The position numbers and the translations under genes were made by a program. Shown in pieces: positions 17,013 to 24,483 of a stretch of DNA of 64,000 bases. The notes under the pieces are model-generated. The model searched no databases. It saw only the letters and a program-made list of their open reading frames with translations, and was not told the origin of the DNA. Source of the stretch: Chryseobacterium endalhagicum (GTDB lineage: Bacteria > Bacteroidota > Bacteroidia > Flavobacteriales > Weeksellaceae); the NCBI RefSeq assembly GCF_016745235.1, contig NZ_JAELVM010000001.1, positions 943,856 through 1,007,855 of the forward strand, read 5' to 3'. Within the stretch, counting starts at the first letter, position 1. The number at the start of each line of letters is the position of its first letter.

Positions 17013-18677
17013 ATGAGTGAAGAACAAGAAAAAGATAATTACACCGCAAACCCCAATCAAAAGGTTTATGATATGCCGCATCAGGTAGATCATGAAGTAA
17101 ATGTGGTGAAAATATATTTTGCGAAACAGGTTCCTAAAATGACCTGGGAAGCAAAGGAAGAAACATATACGGTGAAAAGTGGAGGTCTGGTATCTGATGT
17201 AAAAAAGAAGTACGAAAAAAAAGGAAGAAGGAATATCCAGGCCGATAAAGAGGACTCCGTAAGGTTAAGCGCAAAAGAATCAGTGAAAATTACCTGGGAA
17301 GAAGAAGTACAGGCTAAAAAAGCGGATGGCAGTCCGGATTTTGATTTTGAGAGAATAAACAGCACTACTATTAAAAAGAAAGTATGGGTTGTTGCCAACT
17401 GTGAGGGAGCCAGCGGAAAACTCTCTGTGGAGATCCATGAAAATAAATTAACAAATGCGGAAAACGTCTATGAAAATCCTGTCAAATTTTTAGATGGAGA
17501 AGAGGAGAAAAGTAAGATTGAATTCACGATCAACGGAACATTGGTGTATGCTAAAGAAATCACAATGCGTCCTAAAAGTGATGAAGATTTAAAGAAACTG
17601 ATCGATAAATTGAATAAAAGAGACGATTTAAATGCCTTTTTATATTTCAAAGCCGAAGTAACCGGAACAGAAGATGAAGTGAAGTTTCCGGATGAGACGC
17701 ATGAGTTTTTAAATAAAGACAATGAAAGGTTTGAGATCAGATATTGTAATTGTGGAAGCAACTATGACATTACCTGTACCCGGTACAGTGGAAAATATGG
17801 ACCTGCTTACTGGGGATCGAAAAAACTTGAAAATTATTCCGATTGGGATACATTGATTGCGGACAATAAAATTACGGCTGAAGAAAAAGCTATTTTGGTG
17901 GGAATGTCTGAAAATGAAGGTAAATTAGATTCCGTTCAATCCTATGACTGGGACCTTTCGGGTGAACAGATGATCTTAACGGCTGGAGCCATGCAGAAAA
18001 CCGTGGATCATACCGGAAAAGGAGAGTTTACTACACAGGTTGAAGAGTTTAAAGCTCAGTACCCTGAAAAATATGAGGAGTTATTTGTATCATGCGGCTG
18101 GACAGTAGATTCCGGGATTCTGTATTATAAAGATCCGGCAAATCCTGCTGCGGAGAAAATTACGGGAAATACATTGTCCAATAAAATCAGGGAAAACTGT
18201 AAAGAATCTTTATTCGGAAAAACAGTAGAATGTAAGCCTCTGCAGCCGATTGTAAATGCCGTGATTGATAAATCATTTCAGGAAAAACAAGTGGTGGATT
18301 TTATTAAAAGGTTAAAAGAAGTAGTGCTTCCTTTAGTTCCCACAGGATATTCATACAAACTGTCTGATTATTTAAAGTCAAAATTAGGGAAAGCAACGGC
18401 ATTGGATCATCACATTAACAGGCCGGGATATGTAAAAGACGATTTCGGGGCTGCATTAGGCCGGTTTTTCGCTAAAAAAGATGCTGCTACAGCTAAAGAA
18501 AATAAAACAAAAAAAGAAGGTGAGAAATTAGAAAATATATCAAGAAACCCTGGCGAATGGGGAGAGAGGCACGGGACCTATGAGAAGGAAATTCTTGATG
18601 ATTACGGGAATAAAAGAAGAGGTACCGATATGGATAAACGCTATGAAAAAATGGAAAAAAACTCAAACTTATCATGA
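17013..18677 (+). CDS. Putative T6SS effector, muramidase-like
   Basis: A 554-residue protein with no signal peptide. Residues 31-40 (VVKIYFAKQV) match a segment at the same place in the effector encoded at 20230-21822. Residues 245-275 contain CNCGSNYDITCTR and GKYGPAYWGSKKL; residues 292-330 read ILVGMSENEGKLDSVQSYDW followed by TAGAMQK. The SENEG...YD pattern, with E300 or E302, resembles lysozyme-like glycosidases whose catalytic Glu precedes a Gly, so cleavage of peptidoglycan is plausible. The Lys/Glu-rich tail may be a linker. The stop overlaps the start of a lipoprotein gene by 4 bases (ATGA). The enzyme class is tentative. Confidence 0.6.
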   Translation: MSEEQEKDNYTANPNQKVYDMPHQVDHEVNVVKIYFAKQVPKMTWEAKEETYTVKSGGLVSDVKKKYEKKGRRNIQADKEDSVRLSAKESVKITWEEEVQAKKADGSPDFDFERINSTTIKKKVWVVANCEGASGKLSVEIHENKLTNAENVYENPVKFLDGEEEKSKIEFTINGTLVYAKEITMRPKSDEDLKKLIDKLNKRDDLNAFLYFKAEVTGTEDEVKFPDETHEFLNKDNERFEIRYCNCGSNYDITCTRYSGKYGPAYWGSKKLENYSDWDTLIADNKITAEEKAILVGMSENEGKLDSVQSYDWDLSGEQMILTAGAMQKTVDHTGKGEFTTQVEEFKAQYPEKYEELFVSCGWTVDSGILYYKDPANPAAEKITGNTLSNKIRENCKESLFGKTVECKPLQPIVNAVIDKSFQEKQVVDFIKRLKEVVLPLVPTGYSYKLSDYLKSKLGKATALDHHINRPGYVKDDFGAALGRFFAKKDAATAKENKTKKEGEKLENISRNPGEWGERHGTYEKEILDDYGNKRRGTDMDKRYEKMEKNSNLS

Positions 18678-19162
18678 TGAAAAAAATAACCTCCATCCTA
18701 ATGATTTTAATCATTTTTATTACTTGTGGAAACACGGTTTCCCATCGAAATCATGATGTACAACAAAATAAAAAGGTAAAGAAAGACACGATTATTAAGC
18801 TGAATGATACTTTATCACTGTATTATGCTTCCTATAACAGCTCTGTGAAGTTATGGTACAATCTTCATATCATTCATAAAAAGAAGAAGATAAAAGTAGG
18901 TAAAGGAAGCGAGTTTAAAGGGACCGGAAGCGAGCTCTTTTCCTCACTGTCGCCTAATGCAAAATATGTAGTAGTGGACGGCATCATCAAAGAATATGTG
19001 CATGAAAGTGCTAAAGACAGTACCCTGCATGAAAACTACACATGTGCCATTCTCGACATAAAAAAAGCAAAAATAATCAAGCAGATGCAGCAGGGCTGTG
19101 ACGGATCATGGAACAAAAAAAGCCAATGGGTTTCCTCTGATGGGAAAGTAATTTTTAAGTAA
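18674..19162 (+). CDS. Lipoprotein, likely immunity partner of the muramidase-like effector
   Basis: 162 residues starting MMKKITSILMILIIFITC|GN with a lipobox at Cys19; the start may be 18674 or the next ATG at 18677. The mature part includes LSSLSPNAKYVVVDG-like WD/beta strands (SSLSPNAKYVVVDGIIKEY, CDGSWNKKSQWVSSDGK). It overlaps the effector gene stop by up to 4 bases, so the two are translated together. A membrane-anchored periplasmic protein is what one expects for immunity to a peptidoglycan-cutting toxin; no direct evidence of binding. Confidence 0.65.
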   Translation: MMKKITSILMILIIFITCGNTVSHRNHDVQQNKKVKKDTIIKLNDTLSLYYASYNSSVKLWYNLHIIHKKKKIKVGKGSEFKGTGSELFSSLSPNAKYVVVDGIIKEYVHESAKDSTLHENYTCAILDIKKAKIIKQMQQGCDGSWNKKSQWVSSDGKVIFK

Positions 19163-19210
19163 AACAATGGTTTAATTGGCAGGTACAAATCATAAAATGA
19201 GTGAAAAATT

Positions 19211-20080
19211 ATGGAACCGGTATTTCCTATAAATATTAAATTAAACCTTGTAGAAGGAAAGAAATTTTATCGTTATACCTATAATGAATATACCACCATC
19301 AACGGGAAAACTCACAGAAGCGAACTCAATAAAAATTTTCATGTCACGCTGAAGCTTTTAGAAAAAGAAAGGTTTGAATACCATATTGAAGTTTTTGACC
19401 GGGTTCACAGAGATAAAGAGCTCTCTCTGTCCGAAAAAGATTTTTTAGCCAGAATTGCAGATATCAATGATGATGTAGTGCTTATAACGGATGAATATGG
19501 GCGTTTAAAAAACGTACAGGAATTGTCCGTTCTTCAGGATAAAGTAAAAAAAACGGTAGAAAAGCTCTCCAGATCCTATGTTGGTAAATCTGCAGAAGAT
19601 TCTTATCGGTTTTTAAAAGAATTTTACCAAAAGGAGCATTTAGTGGGTAAAGATTTTTTTAAAAATATTCATTTTGGAATGATCCTCCATCGGTTTTATG
19701 GAAGATATGAAAAGGAAAATCAGGTCAGTCATAGCGTGCGCTACCGTAATTTTATGGCCAATACCGTAATAGATATAGAAGAGCGTGTACAAACGGAGGC
19801 CATGCGGTGTGATGATGAATTATTGCTGCTACAGTATATAGGGAACATTCCTTCAGATAGAAATTGGGAAATGTTTTATGGGGAAATGAAAAGAAAGGAA
19901 ATCGCTTATCATAGTGAAACCGATTGTCCAAAACTGGATAAATATAAAGGGCAGATTTTATTAGACTTTACAACCAAAGAAGTTTTGGAGCATAAACTGA
20001 CCATAGAATTTTCCCTGGGAGAAAACTATCAGAAGAAAATCATCTATCATATAAAAGAAATAAGTCATGAAGAATTATAA
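19211..20080 (+). CDS. Cytoplasmic protein of unknown function in the effector cluster
   Basis: 289 residues with no signal or membrane span. It opens with beta-strand patterns (INIKLNLVEGKKFYRYTYNE, FHVTLKLLEKERFEYHIEVF), has a helical middle (VLQDKVKKTVEKLSRSYVG, YRFLKEFYQKEHLVG) and closes again with strands (KGQILLDFTTKEVLEHKLTI). I do not recognise a family. It precedes a 50-residue ORF and the LAS-peptidase effector, so an adaptor or loading chaperone for that effector is a reasonable guess, nothing more. Its 3' end overlaps the small ORF by 14 bases. Confidence 0.6.
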   Translation: MEPVFPINIKLNLVEGKKFYRYTYNEYTTINGKTHRSELNKNFHVTLKLLEKERFEYHIEVFDRVHRDKELSLSEKDFLARIADINDDVVLITDEYGRLKNVQELSVLQDKVKKTVEKLSRSYVGKSAEDSYRFLKEFYQKEHLVGKDFFKNIHFGMILHRFYGRYEKENQVSHSVRYRNFMANTVIDIEERVQTEAMRCDDELLLLQYIGNIPSDRNWEMFYGEMKRKEIAYHSETDCPKLDKYKGQILLDFTTKEVLEHKLTIEFSLGENYQKKIIYHIKEISHEEL

Positions 20081-20219
20081 AAACATAGGATGGATTGAAG
20101 CGCTGCCGGACCAGCTGGATGAAAAATTGAACGTCTTGAACCTTACCTCGTTTAAGGAAAATAAAATCGTGGTTAATCCTCGTCAGGAAATATCAAAATC
20201 TTCCCTGTCAAAAAAATAA
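20067..20219 (+). CDS. Small protein, 50 residues, unknown
   Basis: ATG at 20067 to TAA at 20217-20219 encodes MKNYKNIGWIEALPDQL and continues to ENKIVVNPRQEISKSSLSKK. It overlaps the previous gene by 14 bases and ends 10 bases before the next ATG, so it fits the tightly packed operon. Codon use looks like its neighbours. No signal peptide or known motif. It could instead be an accidental frame, but spacing argues for a real gene. Confidence 0.5.
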   Translation: MKNYKNIGWIEALPDQLDEKLNVLNLTSFKENKIVVNPRQEISKSSLSKK

Positions 20220-20229
20220 AAATCTTAAA

Positions 20230-21822
20230 ATGGCGACACGTATTACAATAACAGATTCCGGGCAGACCCAAACCTTAAATGGTCCATTGGCTCCGGATAC
20301 TCCCGATGATTCATTACAGCGCGTTACTGATGTTTATTTTGCGAAAAAAGTGACAACAGATAACGGAACAAGAGTCAGTTTTACAAAAATTGATTCCGCC
20401 CACGTGCAGCAGGATCATCAAAATCAAAATATTCCATACGATTCCATATTAGGGAAAACGGTGTATCTGATCATAGAGACCAGCAATATGCAGACCTTGA
20501 GCATAGATGCGGTAATAAGACCTTCAGCCAATACCATGACAGAAAATACGGATACATTACAGCTCATGCGTTTCGTATCTCCTGACCGATATGAAGTACA
20601 GAGAATGTTTACCGTACAGGTAGGAAACTTCGACGCTCTTAACAACAGCGCCGGCAGACACGATCATTATGGTAATTTAGATGCTGACCATATCAACAAA
20701 GCCATTATTAAGCTGCAACTCAGACCTGATTCAAGAGCTACCTTTGATGAGTGGAGCAGAAGACTGGCGGATGGCAGTATCAATCTGGAAGTGGCGGTAG
20801 AAAGATCAGATAATAGCCCTTGTGCCTATAAAGACGGACAGGAAGAAGTAAATGGAGCCGGTGTTTTCTTAGATGATGATACAGGCAGATTCAGGGTGGT
20901 TAATAAAAATATCTACAACATTCACCACGGCAGCAATACGTACAATACGTTACAGGAGATCAGTACAAATCCATCGAGAAGAAGAAGGATTCAAAAAGTC
21001 CTGAATACCCATTCTACGGAAGCGGTCTTTTTTTATTACGATCAAAACGATAATGAACACAGGATCTGTGCCAGAACTAAAGAAACGCTGACAAGAAAAA
21101 GAAGGGTTAATGCCATTCCACCGCTGGCCCAAAGAGGGGATCTGCTGGAAACAATAGACTTTACCGCAAACAGAGCTGCCGGAGAACAGATAGATGCACA
21201 TCAGTTATTGGTGTATTCTAACGGAACCCTCGGTGATGGAGCAACGGATAAATGGTACGCCAATCAACAGGGAAATGTCGAATTGGTCAATATGGATATT
21301 TTAGCGAATGCAGGGGTAGGACCACAGATATTTGAAGCATTTAATTATAATCAGAACGGAGTCATCATCCGCTATGGATTTCAGCATACCAGAAGAAGAA
21401 GTATTCAGCCGGATTTATTTGCCGGTTTCTTGGGGTCATTGGCACAATTCAGACAGGAGGGACACAGTCATTATATCGTATCTCAGGGTTTTTCTTATTC
21501 CGATGCATCGTGCTATCCCAGCGCAGAACACGTGAATGGAGAGGCCGGAGATTTGAATTTATTAACCACTCAGGAGGATGGAGTCAATACGATCCTTACC
21601 GCTGCGAATTTTGATTATGATAATGCTGTAATTCTCCGGAATATTCTCTTTGATTTTGGATTTCTGTTAGGGAGGTCAGAAAATTTTTCCAACGCCTCAA
21701 ATGCCAGTGCGGCAGACAATGCTAATACCCGGTTGCCAAACACGATCCATACAGCCACTCCGAGACATAATAATCATTTGCATATCCATGGTTTCGCTCA
21801 AATATCAGATATATATGTTTAA
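20230..21822 (+). CDS. Putative T6SS effector with C-terminal LAS-type zinc peptidase domain
   Basis: A 530-residue protein without signal peptide. The N-terminal part holds VTDVYFAKKV (32-41), matching the effector at 17013. The C-terminal 130 residues carry the metal-site pattern of LAS peptidases (M15/M74 group): SAEHVNGEAGDLNLL gives S..HxxGxAxD with H434 and D441, and PRHNNHLHIHG gives the distal HxH (H516/H518/H520). These enzymes cut peptide cross-bridges or stem peptides in peptidoglycan, so a periplasm-acting antibacterial toxin is inferred. The stop overlaps a lipoprotein gene by 8 bases. Metal ligands are seen directly; delivery by VgrG is inference from position. Confidence 0.7.
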   Translation: MATRITITDSGQTQTLNGPLAPDTPDDSLQRVTDVYFAKKVTTDNGTRVSFTKIDSAHVQQDHQNQNIPYDSILGKTVYLIIETSNMQTLSIDAVIRPSANTMTENTDTLQLMRFVSPDRYEVQRMFTVQVGNFDALNNSAGRHDHYGNLDADHINKAIIKLQLRPDSRATFDEWSRRLADGSINLEVAVERSDNSPCAYKDGQEEVNGAGVFLDDDTGRFRVVNKNIYNIHHGSNTYNTLQEISTNPSRRRRIQKVLNTHSTEAVFFYYDQNDNEHRICARTKETLTRKRRVNAIPPLAQRGDLLETIDFTANRAAGEQIDAHQLLVYSNGTLGDGATDKWYANQQGNVELVNMDILANAGVGPQIFEAFNYNQNGVIIRYGFQHTRRRSIQPDLFAGFLGSLAQFRQEGHSHYIVSQGFSYSDASCYPSAEHVNGEAGDLNLLTTQEDGVNTILTAANFDYDNAVILRNILFDFGFLLGRSENFSNASNASAADNANTRLPNTIHTATPRHNNHLHIHGFAQISDIYV

Positions 21823-22801
21823 AATAAATATAGTTTTTTTCACCAGTCTGTTTTTTCTTTTTTCCTGCTACAGTAAGGCTCAGACAGAAAATAAGGCGGT
21901 AAAAACAGAAGTGCATTCCACAGATAAAGGATCGTTTTCTTTTAACACCAACAAAGCGGATTGTATTACGCTGCCTTTTGGGTATTCAGATATTTCAAAA
22001 AGAATAACCGTGGACTCGGCTCTTTCCGCCATACAGGATGAAAATAAACTGAAAGAACTCAATGCATTGCAATTTGAGAAATCAATTAAAAAAGATCTTG
22101 TATCACTTCCTGAAGAATACGATGTCTTTCTGCCATTCAGCAATTCTGTGAATGAAAAATATGACCGCATTAAAATAGCCTCTGATTTTCTGTGTTACGG
22201 AGATTATTCACTGTACTTTATGGCGGTCTATAATACCGTGCGTTATGCCCAGCCCTTTATTGAAAAAATGTATTTAGTTTCAACGAAGGAGGGTAAACTT
22301 ATCGATATGAAGAGAATTTATCTTAATCATCAGGGAGAAATGGGATTTGCCAGCCACACATTATTTAACATAGATAAAAATTATATCATTTCTCTGCAGG
22401 ATTATGAATTTACTGAAGATCCTTTTACATTAAACCCTTTACAACAGTACCAGATTCTGCCCTCCGGAAAATTTGCCGGATACTATGACCATGATGGTCC
22501 TTATAAAAATAATGAAGAACAGGGCCTGGTGAAAAATCACCATAAGGAAGGAAAATGGATAGAAACCAAACCCAATGGGTCTATGGATTGGCAAAAATAT
22601 CCGGAATTTACAGATTCCTATACTTATCTGGAAGCAGAATATAAAAATGGTTTACCCGTTGGAAAATGGAAATTTTACAAATTACAGCAAAAATACAGTG
22701 AAGAAACTGGAGAACCTATATTGAACACAAGAAAAAAAGGAAAATTAATCTATACTGAAATTTATAGAGAAGGTGCATTGGAAAAACGTGAAATTCATTA
22801 A
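21815..22801 (+). CDS. Lipoprotein with MORN-like tail, likely immunity partner of the LAS-peptidase effector
   Basis: About 328 residues from the ATG at 21815, which begins MFKINIVFFTSLFFLFSC|YS, a lipoprotein signal. The upstream in-frame start at 21701 would run 38 residues inside the effector gene and is rejected. The C-terminal part has MORN-type GKW/GxPxGxW turns (HHKEGKWIETKPNG, YKNGLPVGKWKFY). It overlaps the effector stop by 8 bases. The location fits periplasmic immunity; function is not shown by sequence. Last gene of the cluster. Confidence 0.65.
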   Translation: MFKINIVFFTSLFFLFSCYSKAQTENKAVKTEVHSTDKGSFSFNTNKADCITLPFGYSDISKRITVDSALSAIQDENKLKELNALQFEKSIKKDLVSLPEEYDVFLPFSNSVNEKYDRIKIASDFLCYGDYSLYFMAVYNTVRYAQPFIEKMYLVSTKEGKLIDMKRIYLNHQGEMGFASHTLFNIDKNYIISLQDYEFTEDPFTLNPLQQYQILPSGKFAGYYDHDGPYKNNEEQGLVKNHHKEGKWIETKPNGSMDWQKYPEFTDSYTYLEAEYKNGLPVGKWKFYKLQQKYSEETGEPILNTRKKGKLIYTEIYREGALEKREIH

Positions 22802-22978
22802 CAACCTGACATCAAATAATGTTCGGAGATTTTTTATGGTTTACTGTTTCTATGAATTGTAGTAGTTGATTTTAATATTTTGCAAAAAAAGTGATTTAAT
22901 TTTCGTATATTTATAAAAATGTCTATTAATACTTTATAAAATAAGTTGTAAACATTAAAAATTTTTAAATAAAATAAA

Positions 22979-23941
22979 ATGAAAGATGTTTATGCAGGCG
23001 ATAGCGGCAGACATAGCATTGGTGAAATTCCAATGAAATCAATGAGTGTAGCATATTTAATTTTAGTGCATCGTTTACCTAATCAATTCAAAAAGCTTTT
23101 CAAAGCTATCTATGAATCAACCAATTTTTATCTTATACATATTGACAAAAAAGCTAACCAGGAAATTGGCAAGGATATAAGAAGCTTTTTGGAGCAATAT
23201 TCTAATGTGCATATCCTTAACAGTGAAAATGTTATCTGGGGAGGATATAGTATGGTTCAGGCCGAACTGGATGGCATCAAATACCTATTGAGTATGGATG
23301 CAAAATGGGATTATTTTATAAACTTAAGCGGACAGGATTATCCGTTAAAATCACAAAAAATTATCAAAGAGTTTTTATCGAAGAATAATGGTAAAAGCTT
23401 TATTAAAATTGACAATCAGGAGAAAAAAAGACCTGAGACGATGAATAGGATTGAGAATTATTTTGAAGAATTGGAAGACAGTATTTCTGATAAAACCCAT
23501 AAAAGAGGTTTCATGAAAGATGTAATACCTTATATCGGCGGGCAATGGATGATTTTAACAAGAGATTGCTGTGAATTTATAAATAGCAGCGTTGAGGTTA
23601 AAAAATTCGAAGATTATTATTTAAATACACTAATTGCGGATGAATCTTTTTTTCAAACAGTTTTAATGAATACATCGTTTAATGGCACTTTAGTAAATGA
23701 TGACAAGAGAGCCATTATCTGGATTCCTGACGGAGACATTAAATTACGCCCTAAAACATTCACTAAATATGATTTGCCCTTTCTTCAGAGAGGTAATCAT
23801 TTGTTTGCCAGGAAGTTTGATGATAATATCGATAACAAAATAATTGATGATATTAAAATTCAATACAACGAACCTTTTAAGACATCAGTGAAACTGACTA
23901 GTATGAATCATGCTGGCGCAAATTTTAATCATCTGAACTAA
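22979..23941 (+). CDS. Core-2/I-branching (GT14) type glycosyltransferase
   Basis: A 320-residue protein with the beta-1,6-N-acetylglucosaminyltransferase (Branch) pattern: AYLILVHRLPNQF, FYLIHIDKKA, VIWGGYSMVQAELDGI, INLSGQDYPLKS, and the late ADESFFQTVL. Bacterial members add sugars in surface polysaccharides or glycans; donor and acceptor are unknown. Possible later starts are Met19 (23033) and Met22 (23042), which would trim a polar N-terminus. It stands alone between the T6SS cluster and a terminator. Confidence 0.85.
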   Translation: MKDVYAGDSGRHSIGEIPMKSMSVAYLILVHRLPNQFKKLFKAIYESTNFYLIHIDKKANQEIGKDIRSFLEQYSNVHILNSENVIWGGYSMVQAELDGIKYLLSMDAKWDYFINLSGQDYPLKSQKIIKEFLSKNNGKSFIKIDNQEKKRPETMNRIENYFEELEDSISDKTHKRGFMKDVIPYIGGQWMILTRDCCEFINSSVEVKKFEDYYLNTLIADESFFQTVLMNTSFNGTLVNDDKRAIIWIPDGDIKLRPKTFTKYDLPFLQRGNHLFARKFDDNIDNKIIDDIKIQYNEPFKTSVKLTSMNHAGANFNHLN

Positions 23942-23964
23942 AAGACTGTTAACATTATAATATT

Positions 23965-23994
23965 AACCTTTATCAAACCTGATAGAGGTTTTTT
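23965..23994 (+). terminator. Intrinsic terminator of the GT14 gene
   Basis: Stem AACCTTTATCA / TGATAGAGGTT (11 bp, one G-T pair) with loop AACC and a T-run, 24 bases after the stop. Confidence 0.8.
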
Positions 23995-24062
23995 GCTGTC
24001 AAAAATAAATTTGATTTTTAAATTTCTAAAGAAAGAACACTATTATTAAATAGTACTAAAAC

Positions 24063-24099
24063 AAAAATCCCTTCCAAACATTGTTTAAAAGGGATTTTT
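24063..24099 (-). terminator. Terminator downstream of tRNA-Phe copy 1
   Basis: Stem AAAAATCCCTT / AAGGGATTTTT (11 bp, perfect) with a 15-base loop, 34 bases beyond the 3' end of the minus-strand tRNA. The symmetric A/T flanks let it work in both directions. Confidence 0.7.
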
Positions 24100-24132
24100 T
24101 GATTGACTAAGTTAAATTGCGTTTAACTTCTG

Positions 24133-24205
24133 TGGTTTCTCCAGGAATCGAACCAGGGACACATGGATTTTCAATCCATTGCTCTACCAACTGAGCTAAG
24201 AAACC
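24133..24205 (-). tRNA. tRNA-Phe (GAA), copy 1
   Basis: On the minus strand a 73-base cloverleaf: acceptor GGTTTCT/AGAAACC, D-arm GCTC-AGTTGGTA-GAGC, anticodon stem ATGGA/TCCAT around loop TTGAAAA (anticodon GAA), T-arm CCTGG-TTCGATT-CCTGG, discriminator A. The terminal CCA is not encoded. Identical to the copy at 29793-29865. Confidence 0.97.
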
Positions 24206-24231
24206 ATTTGTTTCGTTGTTTAACGTGGGTG

Positions 24232-24262
24232 CAAAAGTAGAACTTTTTCCTATACTGCGCAA
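24232..24262 (-). promoter_or_regulatory. Promoter of tRNA-Phe copy 1
   Basis: Minus strand TTG (24260-24262), spacer of exactly 20 bases, TACTTTTG (24232-24239). The same elements and the same spacer precede tRNA-Phe copy 2, although the spacers differ in sequence, which supports both calls. Confidence 0.8.
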
Positions 24263-24433
24263 CTTTTTTTATGTTTTATTTTTAAAAACTTTCATGGTGA
24301 AAGGTTTTTTCTTGTCAATTGTTTGTTTATCAGAAGGTATTCGGTTTTTGATGAAGACGTTTTAAAATATCCTGAAAATGGAGATTTTCCTGGATGGTTT
24401 ACAATTTTACAATTTTTACAGTTAGGGAATAGA

Positions 24434-24464
24434 TAATTTTGGATAACAACAGTATATAACTGTT
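24434..24464 (+). promoter_or_regulatory. -7 box and dyad upstream of the S41-like protease gene
   Basis: TAATTTTG (24434-24441) fits the -7 box, and a perfect dyad AACAGT-ATATA-ACTGTT (24448-24464) lies just downstream, near the expected transcription start and 19 bases before the ATG. The dyad is a candidate operator. No good -33 TTG. Confidence 0.45.
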
Positions 24465-24483
24465 TATCTAAAAAAATGATGAT

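Noticed and set aside
21701..21814. N-terminal extension of the lipoprotein after the LAS effector
   Set aside because: It reads inside the effector gene in another frame and would place residues before a clear lipoprotein signal peptide.
12270..22801. Prophage tail module
   Set aside because: VgrG and PAAR-like proteins resemble phage tail parts, but no capsid, terminase, integrase or lysis genes are present.
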